Shown here piece after piece: positions 18,189-26,277 of a DNA stretch of 64,000 bases. The notes under the pieces are model-generated. The model was not told the origin of the DNA, ran no database searches, and worked only from the letters and a program-made list of their open reading frames with translations. This DNA is from Rhizobium leguminosarum bv. trifolii WSM2297 (GTDB lineage Bacteria > Pseudomonadota > Alphaproteobacteria > Rhizobiales > Rhizobiaceae): assembly GCF_000271845.1 (NCBI RefSeq), contig NZ_JH719395.1, positions 881,180-945,179 of the forward strand, in the 5' to 3' direction. A program made the translations under genes and the position numbers. Every line of letters starts with the position of its first letter. Positions within the stretch are counted from its first letter, which is position 1.

Positions 18189-19100
18189 ATGACCGCCTCG
18201 CCCACTTTTCTCGGCCTTCCCAATCGCCTCGCCGATGACCGTTTGCCCCGCGCGGTGATTTTCGCCGCCGCCCACGGCAGCACCTATCCCGGCAAGGATA
18301 GCAGCGGTTATGCCTTGGCCTCCGGCGCCATTCGTGCTGCAAGCCAGGATGATGCCGGGCTCGTCGAGCACTGGGATTTCGATCTCGGCGGGCCGCTGTT
18401 CGATGGCAAGCCGATCTCATGCATCGACGTGGGCGATATCGAGACGACCATGCACGACAATGCTGGCAACCGGGCCCGGATCGAGGCGAAGACCCGCGAG
18501 ATTCTCTCATCGCCGGCCATACCGATCCTGCTCGGCGGCGACTGTTCCGTGACCATTCCTTTCCTTGCCGGCTTTGCGGCGCAAGGGCCGGTCAGGGTTC
18601 TGCAGATCGACGCTCATATCGACTGGCGCGACGAGGTGCATGGCGAACGCTACGGCTATTCAAGTCCGATGCGCCGGGCGAGCGAGATGCTGCATGTCGC
18701 CGGCATCGTGCAGGTCGGCCTGCGCGGCGTCGGCAGCGCGCGCATCTCCGATATGGAAGCGGCGCAGCGCTACGGCAGCTGCCTTGTGACCGCTCGCGAG
18801 GTTCATGCCCGGGGCGTCGAAGCCGCACTCCAGCATATTCCGGAAGGAGCGCAGGTCGTCGTCACCCTCGATTGCGACAGCATCGATCCCGGCATCATGC
18901 CGGGCGTGGCGGCGCGCACCCCTGGTGGCCTGACCTACACGCAGCTGATCGATCTGATCGCCGGCCTCGGCAGGCGGGCGCGGATTGCGGGATTCGACCT
19001 TGTCGAACTCTATCCTCCCGCTGAAATCGGCGGCCTGTCGGCCCTGACGGCGGCGCGGCTTCTCGTCAACGTGATCGGCGCCATCGTCCGGCAGGTTTGA
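18189..19100 (+). CDS. Ureohydrolase (agmatinase/arginase family) with a Cys in a metal-ligand position
   Basis: A 303-residue cytoplasmic enzyme of the family that splits agmatine, arginine or related guanidino compounds to urea and an amine. Manganese motifs: DAHIDWRDE (D141, H143, D145) and LDCDSIDPG (D228, D230) are normal. The first motif, GGDHS in the family, is GGDCS here, so C119 takes the place of a ligand His. That suggests a different metal, altered activity or a divergent subgroup. The substrate cannot be predicted from sequence. The gene is divergent from an MFS transporter that might move its substrate or product (inference). Confidence 0.85.
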   Translation: MTASPTFLGLPNRLADDRLPRAVIFAAAHGSTYPGKDSSGYALASGAIRAASQDDAGLVEHWDFDLGGPLFDGKPISCIDVGDIETTMHDNAGNRARIEAKTREILSSPAIPILLGGDCSVTIPFLAGFAAQGPVRVLQIDAHIDWRDEVHGERYGYSSPMRRASEMLHVAGIVQVGLRGVGSARISDMEAAQRYGSCLVTAREVHARGVEAALQHIPEGAQVVVTLDCDSIDPGIMPGVAARTPGGLTYTQLIDLIAGLGRRARIAGFDLVELYPPAEIGGLSALTAARLLVNVIGAIVRQV

Positions 19101-19180
19101 TCCTCTTTCTCGCAGCAAGCCGTCCATGGGGTCACGGACGAACAGTTTGATCCAAGCTTTAAAGACTCTAGAATACGCCC

Positions 19181-20689
19181 ATGCAGGGATCGCGTTTTGC
19201 CTTTGGTCCGTTCGTGCTTGATCCGGCTGCGGGAACGTTGCTTCGGAATGACGATCCCGTTGCCGTCGGCCATCGCGGGCTGAAGCTGCTTGCGACGCTT
19301 GTCGGCCGGCCCGGCGAAATCCTCGGCAAAGCCGAGCTGATGGACGCTGCCTGGCCCGGCCGGGCGGTCGAGGAAGGCAACCTCACCGTCCAGATCGCGC
19401 AGCTGCGCAAGCTGCTCGGCCCGACTGCCGGCGGCGGCGAATGGATATCGACAGTTCCACGCGTCGGCTACCGCTTTACCGGCGCCCTGCATCGGCTCGG
19501 CGCCGTCAAGCCGAAAGCTTTGCCGCTGCCCGACAGGCCATCCATTGCTGTGCTGCCCTTCGCCAATATCAGCAACGATGTCGAGCAGGAATTCTTCGCC
19601 GATGGCCTGACCGAAGATCTGATCACCGACCTTTCCAGGATGCCGGGCTTGTTCGTCATCGCCCGCAACTCGGCTTTTTCCTACAAGGGGAAGGCGGTTG
19701 ACATGCGAGAGATCGCCGAGGAACTCGGGGTGCGTTACCTGCTCGAAGGCAGCGCCCGACGCGCCGCAGGACGGGTCCGCATCAATGCTAAGCTGATCGA
19801 CGCCGTTAGCGGCGATCACCTATGGGCGGAACGCTTCGATCGCAGCCTCGACGATATCTTTGCGGTGCAGGACGAGGTGACGGAGAGGATCGTCGAGGCG
19901 CTGCTCGGCCGGCTGCGCACAGCGCCGCCGCTCAATCGGCCAAGCAGCATAGAGGCTTACGATCTCTGCGTGCGGGCGCGCAGGCTGATGGATGATTCCC
20001 CGCAGGCGGCTGAGGAAGCGCATCTGATGCTGACGCGCGCCGTCTCCCTCGACCCCGATTATGCCGAGGCCTATCGCTGGCTGGCCATGAACCATTGGAT
20101 GGGATGGGTCCATAGCGGCGGACCGACACAATCCACGCGCAGCCTTGCTTTAGAACTGGCGCGCCGGGCTGTCGCGATCGATCCCAACGACGCCGGCTGC
20201 CGTTGGGTCCTGGCTTACCTGCTTGCTTATGAGCGCGACTTCGCCGAAGCGGATGCGGAATTCGCCAAGGCGATCGAGCTCGACCCGAACGAGGCCGATA
20301 CTTTTGCGGCGTTATCCGACATCACCGTCCTTGCCGGCCGGGTCGGGCAGGGGCTCGAACACATTCGCAAAGCGTTCCGGCTGAACCCGTTTCCGGCAAG
20401 CTGGTACTATCTGGCGCTCGGCCAGGCGCAGTACGCGGCCGGCGATTACCAAGCTGCAGTCGAGACGCTGCGCCGCGACGAGACCTATCGCACCAGCTCC
20501 CGCCGTTTCCTGGCGGCAAGCCTTGCCCAGCTGGGGCGGCTCGACGAGGCGCGCGCCGAGACCGATCTCTTCCTCGTCGCCAACCCCCATTTCTCCACCC
20601 ATCACTGGGCAGAGACCGAGCCATTCCGTGACGCTCGAACGCGCGAGCATTTCGTCGATGGCTACCGTAAGGCCGGTCTTCCCGAGTGA
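19181..20689 (+). CDS. CadC-like winged-helix regulator with TolB-like and TPR regions
   Basis: A 502-residue protein. Residues 1-100 are an OmpR/CadC-type winged helix (FVLDPAAGTLLR ... HRGLKLLATLVGRPGE ... STVPRVGYRF). Residues about 118-240 resemble the TolB N-terminal-like domain common in this group (SIAVLPFANIS ... LVARYLLEGSARR-like stretch). Residues about 270-480 contain tetratricopeptide repeats (AVSLDPDYAEAYRWLA, AIELDPNEADTFAALS). There is no obvious transmembrane helix, so it differs from classical CadC and is probably cytoplasmic. Targets are unknown; this architecture is multiplied in rhizobial genomes, often called an adenylate-cyclase-like regulator although no cyclase domain is present. 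Confidence 0.85.
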   Translation: MQGSRFAFGPFVLDPAAGTLLRNDDPVAVGHRGLKLLATLVGRPGEILGKAELMDAAWPGRAVEEGNLTVQIAQLRKLLGPTAGGGEWISTVPRVGYRFTGALHRLGAVKPKALPLPDRPSIAVLPFANISNDVEQEFFADGLTEDLITDLSRMPGLFVIARNSAFSYKGKAVDMREIAEELGVRYLLEGSARRAAGRVRINAKLIDAVSGDHLWAERFDRSLDDIFAVQDEVTERIVEALLGRLRTAPPLNRPSSIEAYDLCVRARRLMDDSPQAAEEAHLMLTRAVSLDPDYAEAYRWLAMNHWMGWVHSGGPTQSTRSLALELARRAVAIDPNDAGCRWVLAYLLAYERDFAEADAEFAKAIELDPNEADTFAALSDITVLAGRVGQGLEHIRKAFRLNPFPASWYYLALGQAQYAAGDYQAAVETLRRDETYRTSSRRFLAASLAQLGRLDEARAETDLFLVANPHFSTHHWAETEPFRDARTREHFVDGYRKAGLPE

Positions 20690-20725
20690 TGGCCATGGCG
20701 TAACCCGCTTCAGGCAGCGCGGCCG

Positions 20726-21949
20726 TCAGATAATTTGAAGAGCGCCGGCGATGGGCCGCGCCGCCCGCCAGACCAGCGGAACCAGCACTAAGGCGGCCGC
20801 CGGAAGCACGATCCAGTTGATCGTCTCCCAGCCGGAGCTGTGGAGAAGCGAGCCGGCCGAGAAGGATGCGCAGGCGACCGTGCCAAAGACCATGAAGTCG
20901 TTTGCGCCCTGCACCTTGCTGCGTTCGGCCGGCGTGTGGCAGTCGGCCACCATGGCGGTCGCACCGATGAAGCCGAAGTTCCAGCCGATCCCGAGCAGAA
21001 CCAGCGAGAGCCAGAAATGGGCGATGTCGAAGCCGGAGAGCGCGACGGCCGCCGAGCAGCCGATGAGAAGCAGACCGACGGCCGCGACCCGTTCCTTGCC
21101 GAAGCGCACCATCAGGCGGCCGGTGACGAAGCTCGGGGCATACATGGCGAGAATATGCCATTGGATCCCCAATGCGGCCTGGTCGATCGAGTGACCATGC
21201 CCGACCATGGCGATCGGTGACGCGGTCATGACAAAGGTCATCAGCCCGTAGGACACGACACCGGTTGCGATGGCGAGGAGATAGCGCGGCGATGTCAGGA
21301 TCTGGACGAGCGGCGGCTCCGCGGCGCTTTCCGAAGCATGCGCCGCCCGCGGTGTCGATGTGCGAAGCATGAGCAGCACCGGAAACGCCAATCCGGCAAG
21401 CGCGGCCTGGCTGACGAAGCTTCCGGCAAAGGGCGTTCCCGGAAGCGCGTCGCGCGTCCAGATCACCAGTTGCGGGCCGATGATCGCGGCGATCAGGCCG
21501 CCGACCATCACGCGGGCGATCGCCTTCTGGCCCTGCGCCCCGGTGGTGTGGTCGGTCGCGGCGAACCGGTAGCTCTGTACATAGGAGGAATAGAAGCCTG
21601 CCAGACAGGTGCCGAGACAGAAGACCAGGAAGTTGGAGAGCACGATCCCAAGCGCAGCGACCAGGCCCGAAACCACGCCGATCACCGCGCCCAACAGATA
21701 TCCTGGCTTGCGTCCGAACCGACGCATCACCCAGGCGGCAGGCAGGGTCCCGAGTGCCAGCCCAAGGCTGAGAAGGCTGACGGGAAGCGTGACCAGATCG
21801 GGATCGGTCGACAGATGCTGCCCGACCAGACCGCCCAGCGAAACGATGATCGGAGCATTGGCGCCACCGAAGGCCTGCGCAACCGTCAGGACCCAGGAGT
21901 TGCGCTTTGCGGTTCCCGGGTCGGCCGAGGCTTGATGCATGACGTTCAT
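20726..21949 (-). CDS. MFS transporter at the end of the SDR-cupin-FAD operon
   Basis: A 407-residue, 12-helix major facilitator. The first half-repeat loop is WVMRRFGRKPG and the second RLMVRFGKERV. Its start at 21949 overlaps the stop of the FAD enzyme gene by ATGA, so it is translationally coupled to it. A much longer frame upstream lacks membrane character and lies inside the FAD gene. It probably exports or imports the substrate or product of the enzymes encoded upstream (inference). Confidence 0.88.
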   Translation of the reverse strand: MNVMHQASADPGTAKRNSWVLTVAQAFGGANAPIIVSLGGLVGQHLSTDPDLVTLPVSLLSLGLALGTLPAAWVMRRFGRKPGYLLGAVIGVVSGLVAALGIVLSNFLVFCLGTCLAGFYSSYVQSYRFAATDHTTGAQGQKAIARVMVGGLIAAIIGPQLVIWTRDALPGTPFAGSFVSQAALAGLAFPVLLMLRTSTPRAAHASESAAEPPLVQILTSPRYLLAIATGVVSYGLMTFVMTASPIAMVGHGHSIDQAALGIQWHILAMYAPSFVTGRLMVRFGKERVAAVGLLLIGCSAAVALSGFDIAHFWLSLVLLGIGWNFGFIGATAMVADCHTPAERSKVQGANDFMVFGTVACASFSAGSLLHSSGWETINWIVLPAAALVLVPLVWRAARPIAGALQII

Positions 21950-23049
21950 CTGGAGTCCATCTTCGACAGGATGTCGGCGACCGCGCGACCGGCAGCGACG
22001 ACTGCACCGGCCAGATAACCAGGTTCGAAAGGGCTTGTCTCGCTTCCCGCCAGGATGAGGCGGTCCTTCCACAGGCCAGACACCCATTGCGAGCTACCCG
22101 GCAGCGGATGCCCGCCGCCCACACGATCGGCGGCGGTGGCTGTCAGCGGATCGGCAGCCCAGTCCTTCAGCAGAACCGCCCGCGGCGCGAGGGCGCCGGA
22201 ACCGAACAGCCTGGAGAGCTGTGCCAGGCAAGCTTGTTTCAACATCTCCTCGCCAAGCGCGGCGCGCTGATCGGCGCCGACGCCTGGGAAGCCGAAGAGA
22301 GCGGCCTTGCCGGAGGCGGTCGTTGCGTCATGGATTTCCACCAGTGGCCCCACCATGCTCTGCGCGGTGCCGGACAGTCCGGCTGTTCGCCAGAATGGTT
22401 CGTCGTAAATGGCGAAGAACTTCGCGTGCGGAGCCATCCAGGTCGCGGTGTCGCGCCACCGAGCGGCGGTTGCCGAATCCTGTTCGGGGCTGAAACTCAC
22501 CGTCGCTTCCAGCAGCCGGGGCGGCAGTGCGGCGACAACCTGCTCCGCCTGAAGGATGCCGATGCTCCCCTGGCTTCTCTTCACCGTGAGCTCGATCCCG
22601 GCGTCGGAAAGGGCCATCGCCGTAACCGTTGCATCAAGGTGTATTCGATCGACGGGTATCTCGCGCGCCAATGCGCGCACGACCGATGCCGTGCCGCCGG
22701 AAAGCCGCATCGACTGCTGTTCCTGCATCGCCGGCAGATAGCGCTGCGGCGTCTCCCGCGACATTCTTTCGAAAACCACGGCGCCCTCGCTGTTCTGCGC
22801 GAAGGAATGGAGACCGAGTTCGCCGATCAGCGTCTCCATCGGCGGCTGCATCTGCGGCCAGTACCAGGATGGGCCGAGGTCGAAGCCGTCTTCCGCCGCC
22901 ATGCCGGCTTCATCGGCGGTCAGGATGCGGCCGCCCAGCCGATCCCGTGCTTCGAGGACGATCACATCGATCCCCGAAGCGTAGAGGGCGCGTGCCGCAT
23001 AAAGCCCGGCGAGGCCGCCGCCGACGACGGCTACGGTGCAAGCTTTCAT
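21946..23049 (-). CDS. FAD-dependent amine oxidase-like flavoprotein
   Basis: A 367-residue flavoprotein. The N-terminus has the dinucleotide fold VVGGGLAGLYAA followed by E at the ribose-binding strand (VIVLEARDRLGGR), the hallmark of the monoamine oxidase/protoporphyrinogen oxidase group. A C-terminal FAD motif (LILAGSETSPFEPGYLAGAVVAAGRA) closes the domain. It is shorter than typical 450-residue amine oxidases, so the substrate domain is reduced. It overlaps the cupin gene start to stop (ATGA) and the MFS gene. Substrate unknown; amine or phenolic oxidation is plausible. Confidence 0.87.
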   Translation of the reverse strand: MKACTVAVVGGGLAGLYAARALYASGIDVIVLEARDRLGGRILTADEAGMAAEDGFDLGPSWYWPQMQPPMETLIGELGLHSFAQNSEGAVVFERMSRETPQRYLPAMQEQQSMRLSGGTASVVRALAREIPVDRIHLDATVTAMALSDAGIELTVKRSQGSIGILQAEQVVAALPPRLLEATVSFSPEQDSATAARWRDTATWMAPHAKFFAIYDEPFWRTAGLSGTAQSMVGPLVEIHDATTASGKAALFGFPGVGADQRAALGEEMLKQACLAQLSRLFGSGALAPRAVLLKDWAADPLTATAADRVGGGHPLPGSSQWVSGLWKDRLILAGSETSPFEPGYLAGAVVAAGRAVADILSKMDSR

Positions 23050-23750
23050 CTCGTCGGTCCTCTATCTCCAGCCTGGTCGAAGGCTAGAACGTCGGCGTGA
23101 AGGAGAGGGGCCGACTTGTACCAGACCTTTGCGCCACGATCGCCGACCCGTGCGCGGAACATTTGGCCCTGGGGAAGGCGCAGCCAGGTCCAGCGTTCAA
23201 GTATATCGCCGGCCTCAGTAAGGGAGCCATCGATCACCAGCAGCTCAAGCCCCTGGGGATTGGCCAGCTCGATGTCGGCGTGTGCCTGCCAGTCCTCGAG
23301 CATCACACGCTCGTCTGCTCCATCGAAGAGGGTTCTCGACGACGTTGCTGCGCTGCCAGGCTCGCCGCTCCGGCCTTCGCCGGGCAGGCGGACGATCCGT
23401 TCCCGGTCGCTTTTCTTGAACTGCCAGAGCTTGACGAAGATCACGCATCCGTCGTCGCTTCCGGGTGCGTGCCCGGTTCCGGGAGGGTTTCTGATGTAGC
23501 TGCCGGCCGGGAAGTCGCCGCTCTCGTCCTGAAAGACGCCGTCCAGAACGAGAAACTCTTCGCCGCCTGGATGTTCGTGATGCGGGAACCGGCTGCCGGC
23601 GGCATAGCGCACGATCGAGGTGGCGCGGGCCTTTTCGTCGCCGATGCGGAACAGCATGCGCCGATCCACGCCCTTCGCGGGGCTCGGCATCCATTCGAGC
23701 CGGCCGGCATGGACAAGGGCGCGCCGGGAGAAGTCGTCATTGAGCAACAT
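23046..23750 (-). CDS. Cupin-domain protein (ChrR-like double cupin)
   Basis: A 234-residue protein with two cupin barrels. The first holds the metal motif HHEHPGGEEF and, further on, PPGTGH; the second (residues about 140-220) is degenerate (LLVIDGSLTEAGD). This matches the ChrR-type cupin family, known both as anti-sigma C-terminal domains and as stand-alone dioxygenase-like proteins; the N-terminal zinc anti-sigma domain is missing, so an enzymatic or sensing role is more likely. I start at ATG 23750, two bases after the SDR stop codon, with GGAG ahead; a TTG at 23756 is the alternative. Confidence 0.82.
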   Translation of the reverse strand: MLLNDDFSRRALVHAGRLEWMPSPAKGVDRRMLFRIGDEKARATSIVRYAAGSRFPHHEHPGGEEFLVLDGVFQDESGDFPAGSYIRNPPGTGHAPGSDDGCVIFVKLWQFKKSDRERIVRLPGEGRSGEPGSAATSSRTLFDGADERVMLEDWQAHADIELANPQGLELLVIDGSLTEAGDILERWTWLRLPQGQMFRARVGDRGAKVWYKSAPLLHADVLAFDQAGDRGPTR

Positions 23751-23752
23751 GG

Positions 23753-24497
23753 TCAAAGCTCCGATCTGCCGCCGTCGACGACGATCTCCGCACCGAGCAT
23801 ATAGCTCGACGCGTCGCTGGCAAGGAACAGAACGGCGGCTGCGATCTCCTCCGGCCTGCCCATGCGCCCGATCGGCACCTGTGCGCCGACCCGCTCCGCA
23901 TAGGCGCGAAACTCTTCCTCGGTCTGGTTCTTTCCGCGGTGAATAGGTGTCTCGATCGAACCGGGGCTCACGGCATTCACCCGGATCTTGCGGTCGAGCA
24001 GTTCGGCCGACATCGTCCGCGCGAAGGAGCGAACGGCCGCCTTCGAAGCGGAAAGGATCGCCCGTCCTGGCGTGCCGACCTGGTTCAGCCAGGAGGTGTT
24101 GAGGATGATCGAGCCGCCCTCGCGCATCAACGGCAGGACAGCCTGCACGGTGAAGAAGACGCCCTTCACGTTCGCATCCATGATCTTATCATAGGTCTCC
24201 TCGTCAGCCGTCGCGAGCGGTGTAGCGAGCGCCACGCCCGCGTTTGCGAACAGAACGTCCAGCGATCCGAACGCGTCCTGAAGCTCTGTTCGCATCCGCT
24301 TCAGATCATCAAGCGAGGACATATCGGCACGGATCGCAACGACACCGCCGCCCAAATCATCCACGGCGTTGTCGAGCTTCTCCTGCGAGGCCGGCAATGG
24401 CCACCGGCGCACCGCCATCGCGCAACTGCCTTGCCGCCGCGAGACCGATCCCGCTCGAGCCGCCGGTGATCAACGCCGTCTTTCCCTGAAACATCAT
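23753..24497 (-). pseudogene. Short-chain dehydrogenase/reductase, frameshifted
   Basis: The gene starts at ATG 24497 (AGG-rich ribosome site) with the NAD(P) motif TGGSSGIG and runs in frame to about position 24393, after VAIAG. From there the conserved sequence continues in another frame: SQEKLDN, the NAG motif in FANAGVA, the active-site Ser in NTSWLN, and the C-terminus IVVDGGRSEL. Restoring two bases (or removing one) near 24388-24396 gives a complete 248-residue classical SDR; the YxxxK region is replaced by SASKAAV, so the catalytic Tyr of the usual motif is not seen. It heads the cupin-FAD-MFS operon. Real mutation or sequencing error cannot be separated here. Confidence 0.82.
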
Positions 24498-24598
24498 CCT
24501 AAAACCTCTTTGTCCTTCCTCCAGGGTAGCGCACGAGATTGCATTGGCGAGGAAAACCGGGCATACCGCAAAGAAAGAAAAACTTTGTCGTGGGCGAG

Positions 24599-25509
24599 AT
24601 GAGAGACCTGACCAGATTGAAGTCCCTGCAGGCGCTGGAGGCTTCCGCGCGGCATGGCAGCTTTGTCGGAGCGGCAGCCGAGCTGGATGTCACGCCTCCT
24701 GCCGTCGGCCAGCTCGTCCGTTCGCTGGAGGATTGGGTCGGCTATCCGCTTTTCCGGAGAAGCCGCTCCGGCGCCGAACGGCTGACGCCCGTCGACGAAG
24801 CCCAGGACGCGTTGGATGATATTGCCCGAGGACTCGATCTTCTCGAAACGGGGTTGCGGAAGCTCCGCGGTAGAAAGGCCCGGTCGGTTGTGGTGGTGAC
24901 GGCGCCCCGGCATTGGTCGCCAACTGGTTGCTTGCAAGATTGGACGACTTCTCGACGAATTATCCGACGATCGATGTCCGGCTTGATGTGTCGGACAGGG
25001 TCATCGATCTGGCCCAGGGCGAGGCCGATGTCGGGATACGCTGCGGTCTTGGTTCCTGGAAGGGTGTGAAATCGACCTTCCTCATGAGCGAGGAGATTAT
25101 CGCGGTTTGCCATAATCGGCTGCTGCCGGTGGATCGGGAGGTGACTGCCGGTTGGATCGTCGAACAGACGCTGATCCACGACGGCACGCCGCATCCGGGT
25201 GGCGACTTTCCGACATGGGCCGAATGGCTGGGCAGATCCGGTGCAAACCAGGTTCCATCGGAACGCGGGCTGAAGATCAATTCCACGGCCGCAGTGATCC
25301 AGGCCGCAGTCGCGGCGAGGGGCGTCGCGCTGGTGCGCAGGGCGCTCGTGGCACAGGAGCTCGACAGCGGCAGGCTGGTTCATCTGTTGCCGGACGTTCG
25401 CTGGCCGGTGAAGTGGGCGTACTACATCGTCGCCGCGCCAAAGGCGTTGCGTCGATACGAGATTGCAGCATTTCACGATTGGCTGGCTTCCCGTCCCAAA
25501 TCAGGATGA
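24599..25509 (+). pseudogene. LysR-family regulator, frameshifted
   Basis: Residues from 24599 form a good LysR helix-turn-helix (LKSLQALEASARHGSFVGAAAELDVTPPAVGQLVRSLE). At about 24905, after VVVVTA, the frame breaks, and the effector domain continues one frame over: LVANWLLARLDDFSTNYPTIDVRL to ALRRYEIAAFHDWL. Adding one base at the GGCGCCCC run restores a 303-residue protein of normal length. As written, only a 157-residue product with a nonsense tail would be made. It is divergent from the SDR-cupin-FAD-MFS operon, so it was probably its regulator. The break resembles the one in the SDR gene 0.5 kb away. Confidence 0.85.
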
Positions 25510-25524
25510 TGTCAGGCCTCCGCC

Positions 25525-26205
25525 TCAAACAGCCATATTCGACGCAGCCGACATCACTTCGCGGGGGGCGGGACCGCCGAACATATGACGGCCACCGTCC
25601 TCGACTTCGGTGAAACACCAACGCACGACACCATCGCGATCGAGCAGGAATTCGCCGACAAGCTGGCCATGACCGGTCGCGATCATCTGCGTGTCATCCT
25701 CGGTGAATTCATAACCATCGGCCTTGTCGAGATAGTCCACCGCCGCCATCACATCCATGGGCTCGGGGAGCTCACCCGGCATGTCGATACGCATCGAGGT
25801 CACGGCGCTCATGCTGACTTTGTACGGCCAGTCGTTCTCGGCTTCCGTGAACTGAAGATTCGGCAGGCCGAAGGCCTTGTGCGAGACCCGTTCCGGGTCG
25901 GATGCAGCCAGAAGATTGGGAAGCGGATGGTAGCGGAAATAGAGGCGCGCGCGCTCGATCGGGGTATTCACGACGGTCAGGCTATCGATGCCTTTTTCCT
26001 GCAATGCATCGGTCAGTTCAGCCATGGCGGCGATCTGCCGGCGGCAGAAGGGGCAATGCAGTCCGCGGAACAAGCCGACGAGCACCGGCCTCTGGCCGCG
26101 AAAATCATCGATGGCGATCTTGCCCTGGCGGGTGATTGCGTCCAGCACCACGTTCGGCGCCCGATCTCCAGGCTGCAACGGTCTTTCCGAGTGGTTCTCC
26201 TGCAT
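25525..26205 (-). CDS. Peroxiredoxin-like (AhpC/TSA family) protein
   Basis: A 226-residue thioredoxin-fold protein. The strand-loop LVGLFRGLHCPFCRRQ carries a CxxC pair in the place of the peroxidatic Cys of AhpC/TSA proteins, so it may work as a thiol peroxidase or a disulfide reductase. The later part (YPKVSMSAVTSMRIDMPGELPEP and WCFTEVEDGGRH) is typical of the redoxin group often annotated as AhpC/TSA family in rhizobia. The start has a strong GGGAGGA site. It is convergent with the LysR gene, separated by 15 bases. Confidence 0.8.
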   Translation of the reverse strand: MQENHSERPLQPGDRAPNVVLDAITRQGKIAIDDFRGQRPVLVGLFRGLHCPFCRRQIAAMAELTDALQEKGIDSLTVVNTPIERARLYFRYHPLPNLLAASDPERVSHKAFGLPNLQFTEAENDWPYKVSMSAVTSMRIDMPGELPEPMDVMAAVDYLDKADGYEFTEDDTQMIATGHGQLVGEFLLDRDGVVRWCFTEVEDGGRHMFGGPAPREVMSAASNMAV

Positions 26206-26277
26206 GTTTAGTTCCTCCCTTTATCTATTTGACTTGATTTAACTAACCGATCTCAGAGAGTTGCGCTGAGAGGAAGG

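Noticed and set aside
20322..22124. 600-codon minus-strand frame over the TPR regulator and MFS genes
   Set aside because: Rich in Arg, Ser and Gly, with no domain; the sense genes are clear.
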